Source: an uncultured Lachnospiraceae bacterium (lineage in GTDB: Bacteria > Bacillota > Clostridia > Lachnospirales > Lachnospiraceae). From it: DNA of 12,478 nt. The notes beneath the pieces were generated by a model that was not told the origin of the DNA, searched no databases, and saw nothing but the letters and a program-made list of their open reading frames with translations. Within the stretch, counting starts at the first letter, position 1; the number at the start of each line of letters is the position of its first letter. The stretch spans positions 1 to 12,478 of the forward strand of contig CAKRJY010000021.1 in the NCBI GenBank assembly GCA_934352055.1. Reading direction: 5' to 3'. Of this stretch, positions 1 through 6,020 are shown piece after piece. The position numbers were made by a program, and so were the translations under genes.

Positions 1-513
1 CTGGACGAGTACCCCGAATACATCACCAAGGAGCAGCTGTACAAAATCTGCAAGGTGTCCAAGAAAACCGCACAGAAATACTTGGAAAGCGGATTGATTC
101 CAAGCGTCTGCACGGGAAAGAAAACCCGAAAGTATTCCATCAAGATTATGGATGTTGTTGACTTTCTCTACTTCCGTGACGAAAATCCGCTTCTGTGCAA
201 AATGAAGATTGGCGCGGAAAGAATGTCTGGACGCTGCCACTCTGAATCGACGATCAGGCTGCTGGAAAAAACCCTGAGCCGTGTTCTTGAAGAATATCCT
301 GATGTTCTGGAGATTCCGCAGGTGATGGAAATCACGGGCTACAAGCACCAGACGATTCTCAACTGGTGCAATAAGAACAAGGTGGAGCATTTCCTGATTC
401 GGATGCGCTGCATGATTCCCAAGACTAGTCTGATGGAGTATCTGGCGGCAGACGGGTTTCATGCTATCAATGCTGAATCAAAGGCGTACATCCTTGTGCG
501 TAACAGAAAGTGA
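1..513 (+). CDS. Tandem helix-turn-helix (excisionase-like) protein, 5' end outside window
   Basis: The frame is open from base 1, so the true start lies upstream. The GTG at 55 is internal to conserved sequence and is not a convincing start. The visible 170 residues hold two similar units. The first begins DEYPEYITKEQLYKICKVSK and ends in a wing with KKTRKYSI then VVDFL. The second begins EEYPDVLEIPQVMEITGYK and ends MIPKTSLMEYL. This helix-turn-helix plus short wing layout is typical of excisionase/MerR-like DNA-binding domains, so the protein probably binds DNA as a directionality or regulatory factor of a mobile element (inference). It ends in a basic tail, ILVRNRK, followed 15 bp later by a terminator. 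The last ~170 bp of the gene and the terminator recur in diverged form at 3434-3645. A simple transcriptional regulator is the alternative; no integrase is visible to settle it. Confidence 0.75.
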   Translation: MDEYPEYITKEQLYKICKVSKKTAQKYLESGLIPSVCTGKKTRKYSIKIMDVVDFLYFRDENPLLCKMKIGAERMSGRCHSESTIRLLEKTLSRVLEEYPDVLEIPQVMEITGYKHQTILNWCNKNKVEHFLIRMRCMIPKTSLMEYLAADGFHAINAESKAYILVRNRK

Positions 514-562
514 ATAGCGGATAATGAAGCGCTCACAGGCTGTGGGCGTTTTTTGATAAAGT
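341..562 (+). repeat. Direct repeat, copy 1 (gene 3' end plus terminator)
   Basis: This stretch matches 3434-3655 in the same orientation. It covers the second HTH domain's C-terminal half, the stop codon and the terminator. From base 370 to the stop codon I count 11 substitutions in about 144 bases, ten of them synonymous. Copy 1 keeps an open frame and copy 2 has lost 2 bp. The two copies bracket the fic/HEPN island. Confidence 0.85.
529..554 (+). terminator. Rho-independent terminator of the HTH gene
   Basis: A 9-bp stem (GCGCTCACA with TGTGGGCGT, including two G-T pairs) closes on a 3-base loop, GGC, and runs into six T residues at 549-554. It lies 15 bp after the stop codon. The same hairpin with a different loop occurs at 3620-3645. 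Confidence 0.85.
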
Positions 563-563
563 G

Positions 564-596
564 AAAAATCTCGACTTTTTAATTTAATCGAAGATT
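564..596 (-). terminator. Possible terminator of the HEPN/SEC-C gene
   Basis: Read on the minus strand, AATC-(T)-TCGA pairs with TCGAGATT around a 13-base loop, leaving a one-base bulge, and is followed by a run of five T. The hairpin overlaps the stop codon of the minus-strand gene. It is weak by sequence. It would prevent read-through into the convergent HTH gene. Confidence 0.35.
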
Positions 597-2245
597 CCTT
601 TGCCACGGCAACATTTTTTGAATTTTTTCCCGCTGCCGCAAGGACAAGGCGCATTCAACCCAATTTTTTGAGTATGCCGTGTCATGTATTTTCCCTCTCT
701 CCATGCTATAGCTATTTTCCCAATTTTTTCATGGTGAAATTGTACCCATATTGAGTGTGGTAGCCCTCCATTCTGTAGCGTTGTTTCTCCAGTTAAATTG
801 TAATCTACAAAAGCAACAAAATTCAAATTATTGGGGAACAATCCTTTATCCATTCTGGCATCTCTACGATACATAGTTATATATAACGCATCCGCTTCCA
901 TAGCGCCGTTTTTTCTGTGAATTGTAGGTGAATCGACGTTTCGAATTTTTTTGAGCCATTCAATACTTTCTTTAATAATATCGATAATTGTTTCTCTACG
1001 ATCTATATCACCAATATATAGCTTACATCTAAGTCTTTTCCTATCCGAGAGGCTTGCATCTTCAATCTGATTAATTTTATATGCATCACATTGATAATTT
1101 GGAAATCGAAAATGTTTTATTTCCTGTAAATCGATATGCTCTGTGGATGGAACAAATATCACAGCATCACTACGAATAACCTCAGCTGCAACATCAAATA
1201 TTTCTCGATTTTGATTTATCATATCAAGAATCTGTTGATTACTAAAACGCAACCAGCTTGTTGCTAACCGTTCTCCGCTAAATGATATGTAATATTTTTG
1301 ATAGTTGCTATACACAGAATAAATTATTATAGCTAAGTAAATAGAGTTTTGAATCAGAAAGTCCCTTCCAGTTTCTGTAACCCAAAATTCCGCGTTAAGC
1401 TGCGTGCTTGATGGAGACTCGCTAATGTATCGGCATCGAATAACTGGGATACTTAACTCCATGCCTAATAGACTAAAGGCTGCAAATGTTTTGGATGATC
1501 TGTCAATATCCACCATGTTCCAGTTTGAATTTAGAAATACAGAAATTCCCAATACTATGGCACTCGCGGTATCATATACATCATTGATAATGTCATCAAA
1601 CTCATACGCTGTGATTGTACATGATGTACTTTTTCTGTTCTCTGTATAATGAAAAACAATCCTTTGACCATCTTCTTCAAAAACGATTCCGCCGTGATTT
1701 ATTGCATTTCGAATATTTATATTTACAGACTTGGTAAGCTTACTAAATCCTTTCTTATTCAGCATATCACATAAAGGATTTAATTTGTATGTTGATGCGT
1801 AGTCTTTATCTGTTATTTGATTGAGGATAAGAGCAATAAAACGATATAAATTTGTGAGACAGCCTTCTACAATTGAAACATATGTTGGAATACGAAACTG
1901 CCGATTTTTCATTGCCGGGCTATCATTAAGTCCAGCTAAATCATTTATTACATTCGTGACTTGAATGTAAGCACTGTAACCAGATAGAAAAAATTCAAGT
2001 ATTTGATCATTGATTGACAAGAATGAAAACCTTTTAGCGATGTCTTGCAATACAGATTCGGTTTGGTTGAATACCTGTCTATTCCAATAACAACACGGTT
2101 CAGAATTTATGATATCATTCATAATACAGAGGAGTTCATGTTTACATGAGGGAATACTCATTGAAAGTTCTTTGTTTACTTTTTGCAGAATACTTTGCGA
2201 TTCATCTTTATTGTAATAGCAACATTTAGCTTCTAATAAGTTCAT
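584..2245 (-). CDS. HEPN-motif protein with C-terminal SEC-C zinc-binding motif
   Basis: A 553-residue protein, start fixed by AAAGGAGA 5 bases before the ATG. A helical segment at about 118-145 (VEGCLTNLYRFIALIL) is followed by IRNAINHGG, in which R179-N180-A-I-N-H184 fits the HEPN ribonuclease signature R-(N/D/H)-x(3-5)-H. A beta-hairpin-like stretch and another helix follow (to about 238), as in HEPN domains near RNAxxHG motifs. Residues 250-520 are unrecognised. The C-terminus carries a SEC-C motif, CPCGSGKKFKKCC, with cysteines 534, 536, 545 and 546 as zinc ligands. HEPN proteins are commonly RNases in toxin-antitoxin and defence systems, so an RNA-cutting effector is likely (inference). 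It is the second gene of an operon behind fic, 14 bp away. The gene is markedly AT-rich compared with parA or srtB, suggesting separate origin. A non-catalytic HEPN scaffold is the alternative. Confidence 0.7.
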   Translation of the reverse strand: MNLLEAKCCYYNKDESQSILQKVNKELSMSIPSCKHELLCIMNDIINSEPCCYWNRQVFNQTESVLQDIAKRFSFLSINDQILEFFLSGYSAYIQVTNVINDLAGLNDSPAMKNRQFRIPTYVSIVEGCLTNLYRFIALILNQITDKDYASTYKLNPLCDMLNKKGFSKLTKSVNINIRNAINHGGIVFEEDGQRIVFHYTENRKSTSCTITAYEFDDIINDVYDTASAIVLGISVFLNSNWNMVDIDRSSKTFAAFSLLGMELSIPVIRCRYISESPSSTQLNAEFWVTETGRDFLIQNSIYLAIIIYSVYSNYQKYYISFSGERLATSWLRFSNQQILDMINQNREIFDVAAEVIRSDAVIFVPSTEHIDLQEIKHFRFPNYQCDAYKINQIEDASLSDRKRLRCKLYIGDIDRRETIIDIIKESIEWLKKIRNVDSPTIHRKNGAMEADALYITMYRRDARMDKGLFPNNLNFVAFVDYNLTGETTLQNGGLPHSIWVQFHHEKIGKIAIAWREGKYMTRHTQKIGLNAPCPCGSGKKFKKCCRGKGIFD

Positions 2246-2259
2246 TTTTGTCTCCTTTA

Positions 2260-3306
2260 TTATGCTTTAATGTACCGTGTCAACCGTCCCATGCCAATTC
2301 GTTTTACAGAGCCGGTTTTGACCATTGTGCCGAGAACGGCTTCTATGGTCGTAGGGCTGACATCGGGAAGAATTTTGCAAATGTCTGCTTTTGACAGAGG
2401 TGTTAAGCTATTCAGAACAGTAGCTTCCACGCGAGCTTTCTTCGTAATCTTCTTACCATGTATCACTGCAAACCTCTTATCCAATTCCTTATAGCACATA
2501 TAGAGTGTGGACAAGAAGTTTCCGATAAAGGGAAAGTAGGAGTTCTCGTTGTTCTCCCATCCTGCCGAAGATTGCCGCAGTGCTTCATAATAATATGCCT
2601 TATAGTTGTTAATTTGTTCTTCGAAGGAAACATATTTTCCGGCATCAAAGCCGTTTTTATATAGCAGCAGCAGCGAAAGCAGACGGGACATTCTACCGTT
2701 GCCGTCCCTGAACGGATGGATACAAAGAAAATCCAAAATTACACAAGGAATTAAAAGGAGTTGATTGATATTTGCGTCATTTCGAGCATCCAAATAGGCG
2801 AGTTCCAGTTGCTCCATTGCTTTCGGTGTTTCACTTGCAGACGTAGGACGAAAACGAACACGCCTATTTCCATCTGCGTCGATTTCTAAAATCACATTAT
2901 CATCCGTCTTATACTGCCCGCCGTACTCATAACCGGCAAAACTCATCATCATTTCGTGTAGCCGCAGAATATCGCTTTGCCGGAAGTCAATATGCTCATA
3001 GCCCAAGTGGATTTCATTCAAAGCATCTCTATACCCTGCAATCTCTGCTTCATTGTGATTCAGCGGCGCGCTGTTCTGGTTGACAATGGCGGCGATGCGC
3101 TCGTCGCTGGTTACGATGCCTTCAATGGCATTAGAGCTTTTGATGGACTGTACTTTTGCAACTGCTTCAAGCTCCGTAAAAACTTGCGCATATTCATCTT
3201 TACGCACGCCCGCCATCGTTTTCAAAGCGGTAATGTTGGAAGTAAGGTTTACAAGGTTTGCCGGAAGCAGACCGTTGCTCAAAAAAGAGTAATCAAATTT
3301 TCTCAT
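2260..3306 (-). CDS. fic: Fic family protein (class II type AMP-transferase) with C-terminal winged helix
   Basis: A 348-residue protein from the ATG at 3306, preceded on the minus strand by AAAGGATGG. A longer frame from 3372 would add 22 residues read out of the promoter repeat and is rejected. The catalytic motif is intact: H197-PFRDGNGR205, matching HxFx(D/E)GNGR. Fic enzymes usually transfer AMP from ATP to a hydroxyl side chain of a target protein. An inhibitory-helix motif S58-NAI-E62-G63 fits (S/T)xxxE(G/N) and lies ahead of the Fic fold, the class II arrangement in which the glutamate blocks productive ATP binding. The target-docking flap is the segment near 136-153 (VILEIDADGNRRVRF). 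Residues 290-348 look like a winged helix, common in this family and possibly autoregulatory. It is first in the operon with the HEPN/SEC-C gene, and its target is unknown. Confidence 0.92.
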   Translation of the reverse strand: MRKFDYSFLSNGLLPANLVNLTSNITALKTMAGVRKDEYAQVFTELEAVAKVQSIKSSNAIEGIVTSDERIAAIVNQNSAPLNHNEAEIAGYRDALNEIHLGYEHIDFRQSDILRLHEMMMSFAGYEYGGQYKTDDNVILEIDADGNRRVRFRPTSASETPKAMEQLELAYLDARNDANINQLLLIPCVILDFLCIHPFRDGNGRMSRLLSLLLLYKNGFDAGKYVSFEEQINNYKAYYYEALRQSSAGWENNENSYFPFIGNFLSTLYMCYKELDKRFAVIHGKKITKKARVEATVLNSLTPLSKADICKILPDVSPTTIEAVLGTMVKTGSVKRIGMGRLTRYIKA

Positions 3307-3318
3307 ACAGCACCATCC

Positions 3319-3408
3319 TTTCTGCACATGATTATAGTGTTTTATATGCAGAAAAGCAAGAAGCCATTCCATTTATCTGCATATATTTTTAGAAATATAT
3401 GCAGATAA
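3319..3408. repeat. Doubly palindromic element, copy A
   Basis: Two inverted repeats lie side by side. The first (3319-3354) has arms TTTCTGCA and TGCAGAAA at the ends of a 36-bp unit. The second (3373-3408) is a perfect 16-bp inverted repeat, TTATCTGCATATATTT with its complement, around a 4-base spacer. Both are built on the half-site CTGCA(T/C)AT. A second element of the same design lies at 5852-5938, and the 36-bp unit keeps the same length there. Here the element covers the fic promoter, so it may act as an operator. It could equally be a small dispersed repeat that happens to supply a promoter. Confidence 0.8.
3331..3359 (-). promoter_or_regulatory. Promoter of the fic-HEPN operon
   Basis: On the minus strand there is TTGCTT (complement of 3354-3359), a 17-base spacer, and a perfect TATAAT (complement of 3331-3336). 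The -10 hexamer lies in the centre of the first palindrome and the -35 lies just outside it, between the two palindromes. A protein bound to either palindrome would be expected to affect RNA polymerase. The start codon is 25 bp downstream of the -10. Confidence 0.7.
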
Positions 3409-3433
3409 TGATACTGGATAAGGAGGACGAGTT

Positions 3434-3604
3434 ATAAACACCAGACAATTCTCAACTGCAAATAAGAACAAGGTGGAACATTTCCTGATTCGGATGCGCT
3501 GCATGATTCCCAAAACAAGCCTGATGGAGTATCTGGCAGCAGACGGGTTTCACGCTATCAACGCCGAATCAAAGGCGCACATCCTTGTACGAAACAGAAA
3601 GTGA
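3434..3604 (+). pseudogene. Truncated, frameshifted copy of the HTH gene 3' end
   Basis: The sequence matches the end of the gene at 1-513 from the second HTH domain onward. The N-terminal two thirds is absent. Near 3456-3460 two bases are missing relative to copy 1 (AACTGC where copy 1 has AACTGGTGC), giving an early TAA in the old frame. Downstream the old frame resumes as NKVEHFLIRMRCMIPKTSLM and runs to RNRK and a TGA at 3602-3604. Ten of eleven substitutions in this part are synonymous and the one change is Tyr to His. The copy was therefore probably functional for most of the time since the two diverged and broke only recently. Confidence 0.85.
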
Positions 3605-3619
3605 ATAGTGAATGATGAA

Positions 3620-3645
3620 GCGCTCACATCTTGTGGGCGTTTTTT
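3620..3645 (+). terminator. Terminator after the pseudogene
   Basis: The same 9-bp stem as at 529-554 (GCGCTCACA with TGTGGGCGT), here with loop TCT, followed by six T at 3640-3645. Loop and flanks differ while the stem is unchanged, consistent with retained terminator function. Confidence 0.8.
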
Positions 3646-3875
3646 AGATAAAGCGGCAGATAGAGTGTCTGCTTTGATTGGGGCTGAATCTATTTCCCGA
3701 CAAATAAAAGAATTCGTGCCTACAGAAAGGGTATTCGTGCCAGAAAGAAAAAAAGGAAAAAAAATCTGCTATGATAGAAAGCACAAAGAAATGAGAGATA
3801 GAATCAAAGAGGTGTCATCCGAATGGCTCGGAAATCTAGCAGAAAAGGTTGTGATTCCAGTGGCTTAAAAAAAAC
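3646..3875. other. Gene-poor spacer, origin unclear
   Basis: No convincing gene is seen here. A plus-strand frame from a GTG at 3608 to 3868 (86 codons) begins inside the terminator stem, has no good ribosome site, and its basic product has no recognisable motif. It may be a remnant of something, but I do not call it. The stretch is A-rich towards its end, with eight A at 3867-3874 leading into the hairpin at 3876. Confidence 0.5.
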
Positions 3876-3970
3876 GTGGTATAAAAAATAATCCTTGTAA
3901 ACATCGCCGGGCAAGGCTCACACAGCCGGAAGGCTGTGCAGGTTCACAAGGATTATAGATAGCATACCAC
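3876..3970 (+). ncRNA. Structured leader RNA or inverted-repeat element
   Basis: A long, partly interrupted hairpin with a branched tip. Outer arms: GTGGTAT (3876-3882) with ATACCAC (3964-3970), then an unpaired A-rich patch, then ATAATCCTTGTAAAC (3888-3902) with GTTCACAAGGATTAT (3942-3956), one mismatch. Inside, CACAGCC pairs perfectly with GGCTGTG around a GGAA (GNRA-class) tetraloop at 3928-3931, and a short GCC/GGC stem at 3906-3917 could make a three-way junction. No T-run follows, so it is not a simple terminator. TG-n-TATAAA at 3877-3885 could be an extended -10, which would start RNA near the inner stem. The hairpin ends 54 bp before the secreted protein gene, so a cis-regulatory leader is the favoured reading. 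A miniature inverted-repeat element is the alternative. I do not recognise a known riboswitch class. Confidence 0.55.
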
Positions 3971-3988
3971 AATAAAGGAGATAAATCA

Positions 3989-4012
3989 ATGAAAACAAAA
4001 AAGAAAAAATAA
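3989..4012 (+). CDS. Possible leader peptide MKTKKKK
   Basis: A 7-codon frame with its own ribosome site (AAAGGAG, 3975-3981, 7 bases upstream). It encodes Met-Lys-Thr and four Lys. Its TAA stop at 4010-4012 merges into the AAGGAGG of the next gene, so ribosomes ending here would sit on the next start region. It may be a translational coupling or sensing leader. Chance AT-rich sequence is the alternative. Confidence 0.35.
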   Translation: MKTKKKK

Positions 4013-4024
4013 GGAGGCACATTT

Positions 4025-4462
4025 ATGAAGAAGTTTATGGCACTCGTTATGGCAGCGGGGCTTATGACGGCGATGGTTGGCAATGCGTATGCCGCAGACG
4101 TTGGAACCCCTTATGCGTTTGAATTTAGAGCTCAATGCAAAGATTCGTCCACATACACGGATGCAAAAGATGCGTATCAAAAGAACGTCAATAATTCCTC
4201 GATCTATGTTAAGCACTGGGTTTTGGGTGGATCGGACAGCTATACGAATCATTTCAGAGGACGGAAAATCGCATCGGATGGTGCAGACAGGGTAAATTGT
4301 GGCGCTAAGTGGTGCACAGTAAATATGAATGTGCCCATTCAGAGTAACAGCATTACCTATGGTAAATTGGCTAAATATTCAGTTTCCGGGCGCGGAAATA
4401 CAAACCATTATGATTACGACGGCGTAAGCTCCGTTGATCTGCACGGATATATGTATCTGTAA
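4025..4462 (+). CDS. Small secreted protein, DUF2712-like
   Basis: A 145-residue protein with a strong AAGGAGG site 7 bases before the ATG. Residues 1-24 are a clear Sec signal peptide: MKK, a hydrophobic core and AYA-A before Asp25. The mature part is about 121 residues, rich in Tyr, Ser, Asn and Gly, with cysteines at 38, 92 and 97 and no membrane segment or sorting signal. The opening TPYAFEF and the later Tyr/Ser-rich strands remind me of the small secreted DUF2712 proteins of Bacillota, some of which lie near bacteriocin-type exporters; this is recollection, not a search result. It follows a structured leader and a mini-ORF, and is separated from the next gene by a leaky terminator, so it is probably the more highly expressed product. 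A secreted antimicrobial or signalling protein is possible but unproven. Confidence 0.7.
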   Translation: MKKFMALVMAAGLMTAMVGNAYAADVGTPYAFEFRAQCKDSSTYTDAKDAYQKNVNNSSIYVKHWVLGGSDSYTNHFRGRKIASDGADRVNCGAKWCTVNMNVPIQSNSITYGKLAKYSVSGRGNTNHYDYDGVSSVDLHGYMYL

Positions 4463-4472
4463 CCTGTTCAGG

Positions 4473-4504
4473 GCAAGAGAGAGCAATCTCTCTTGCTCAT
4501 TTTT
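4473..4504 (+). terminator. Partial terminator between secreted protein and membrane protein
   Basis: A perfect 10-bp stem, GCAAGAGAGA with TCTCTCTTGC, closes on a GCAA tetraloop and is followed by TCATTTTT. The T-tract is interrupted, so termination may be incomplete. The ribosome site of the next gene (AAGGAG, 4507-4512) lies just after it. This would set a high ratio of secreted protein to membrane partner. Confidence 0.65.
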
Positions 4505-4519
4505 AGAAGGAGCAAGAGA

Positions 4520-5728
4520 ATGTATAAGACAATCGCTGCTATAATATTACTTTGCATCGCACTATGGATAATTGGAATGTTTGGATCGGTACGAGCAGAG
4601 TGTATCAGTATAAATGAACTCCAAACAGAAGCAAATATCGAGTGGAAAAAAGATTATGTTGACCGATATGGAAGAACAGTTAGCGTAGATGTAACGCCAA
4701 TCATTCCTCAAGTAGATAAAGTGCCGATTCAGATTGTGGAAAATCAGATTCTACCTGTAGAAAATGTCTTAAACATTTATTCTCAATCAATGATACAGGA
4801 AGAAAGAGACGAGGAATCTATCGTACTGAATTATTTGAATCAAGAAAGAAGTGAAAGGGGAGCCGTATATATTTGTCAAAAAGGCGGAAAGCTGGTTTTA
4901 TTCGAATACGATGATCTGAATACAAAAATAAAAAAGACAACGACAAAATTGGAAAGCTTCAGTGGAATTCAATATTGTTCAAATGAAGTCGAGCGGTTAT
5001 ATCCATATTTTGACGGATATGATTTTACAGTTCAAGACAGTATAGATTATGCCAATCAAGAATTGGGGGAATTTTTCCCGGATTATGACTTGAATTTAGA
5101 TATAACATGGGTGACAATCGTACCTAATACACGTCCATGCTATTATTGCAAATTGAGACAAAATGTTGATGGAATTCCTATTTTAATGGGTGCTGGAGAT
5201 ATAACGTATGGCACTGACGAAAAAGAAATGGGATTCAAATTCCCGAAAAGCTGGAAAACAAAAGGAGAAGAGTACTGGGGATGCTTTAGACCGCCGATAT
5301 GGGATTTTATTGCGTATGTCGATGGCGGATATAAAATACAATTTCGACCGCTGAAAAAGGTTGCTTCGGTGGTCGATGATGTGCCACTGTGTACGCTTGA
5401 GGATGTTATATCAAGCGTCGAAAAGCAAATTGAAAAGGGCAATATCCGCAATGTTTATGAGATGAGATTTGGATATTGCTGTTATCTTGATGAAAACGAA
5501 CAAATCGTATTATATCCTGTGTGGCAAGTCGAGTGCGATTACTTCTTTAATCCTAAAGAAGAACAAAAGCATTATGCAGAAATGAAAGATACACAAATAA
5601 CGCTAGGATTGGATTATCATACGATGATTGTAAATGCTCAGACAGGAGAGTTCATGAATCCGGTTGAGTTGAAAGATAATCTGTTAAAATGTCCCGATAT
5701 CATTACTTGGGACGACATTGCGAAATGA
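4520..5728 (+). CDS. Membrane-anchored extracytoplasmic protein, DUF6034-like
   Basis: Starting at the ATG with AAGGAG 7 bases upstream gives 402 residues. The TTG at 4493 falls within the terminator hairpin and is rejected. Residues 1-27 hold one hydrophobic segment (MYKTIAAIILLCIALWIIGM), a signal anchor or uncleaved signal; no lipobox is evident. The rest is soluble and probably outside the membrane. The C-terminal part has the pattern IRNVYEMRFGYCCYLDENEQ, then LYPVWQVECDYF, then MIVNAQTGE. That is how PepSY-like and DUF6034-like clostridial surface proteins end their repeated alpha-beta domain (from memory). It shares a transcript with the small secreted protein through a leaky terminator and ends before a good terminator. 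A role in processing, immunity or sensing of that protein is inference only. Base use is AT-rich. Confidence 0.65.
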   Translation: MYKTIAAIILLCIALWIIGMFGSVRAECISINELQTEANIEWKKDYVDRYGRTVSVDVTPIIPQVDKVPIQIVENQILPVENVLNIYSQSMIQEERDEESIVLNYLNQERSERGAVYICQKGGKLVLFEYDDLNTKIKKTTTKLESFSGIQYCSNEVERLYPYFDGYDFTVQDSIDYANQELGEFFPDYDLNLDITWVTIVPNTRPCYYCKLRQNVDGIPILMGAGDITYGTDEKEMGFKFPKSWKTKGEEYWGCFRPPIWDFIAYVDGGYKIQFRPLKKVASVVDDVPLCTLEDVISSVEKQIEKGNIRNVYEMRFGYCCYLDENEQIVLYPVWQVECDYFFNPKEEQKHYAEMKDTQITLGLDYHTMIVNAQTGEFMNPVELKDNLLKCPDIITWDDIAK

Positions 5729-5742
5729 GAAAACGCAAAATG

Positions 5743-5779
5743 AGGAGCTGTTGCAGCGATGTTCTGCCAGTTCCTTTTT
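5743..5779 (+). terminator. Terminator of the secreted-protein module
   Basis: AGGAGCTG (5743-5750) pairs with CAGTTCCT (5768-5775, one G-T pair). An inner GCAG/CTGC stem extends it after a TT bulge, and T5 follows at 5775-5779. It lies 15 bp after the stop codon. Confidence 0.7.
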
Positions 5780-5851
5780 CATTGGCTGCATAAATCGTCA
5801 GCCTGTCCAACTCTAAAGACAGCATAGGCAAAATAAATTAGGTTGGCGGTC

Positions 5852-5938
5852 TTTCTGCATATAATTATATCTGGGTATATGCAGAAACATGAGCCTCTTT
5901 TTCGGTTACTGCACATATCTCCGCAAAAACATGTGCAG
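5852..5938. repeat. Doubly palindromic element, copy B
   Basis: The first part (5852-5887) is a 36-bp unit whose arms TTTCTGCATATA and TATATGCAGAAA are perfect complements. It aligns without gaps to 3319-3354, including ATTATA at the same offset (TATAAT on the minus strand). The second part has CTGCACAT (5909-5916) and ATGTGCAG (5931-5938). Unlike copy A, no minus-strand gene lies downstream and the -35 equivalent is not TTGCTT-like. It is either an orphaned regulatory region or a second insertion of a small dispersed repeat. Confidence 0.8.
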
Positions 5939-6020
5939 AAAGCATCAAAGATATCAATAGTTTTTACTGTTATTCAAGAAAAACTTTCTAATTTCAATGA
6001 CTTTTTCGATACGATCCACG

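Noticed and set aside
3307..3372. Upstream extension of the fic frame from an ATG at 3372
   Set aside because: It reads through the -10, -35 and palindromes, has no ribosome site, and the ATG at 3306 has one.
3608..3868. 86-codon plus-strand frame beginning with GTG
   Set aside because: It starts inside the terminator stem, lacks a ribosome site, and its product has no recognisable motif; at most a remnant.
3876..3970. Hairpin as a rho-independent terminator
   Set aside because: No T-tract follows on either strand at the correct side on the plus strand, and the stem is interrupted and branched.
4493..4519. TTG start for the membrane protein
   Set aside because: It lies in the right arm of the terminator hairpin; the ATG at 4520 has a properly spaced AAGGAG and begins a clean signal anchor.
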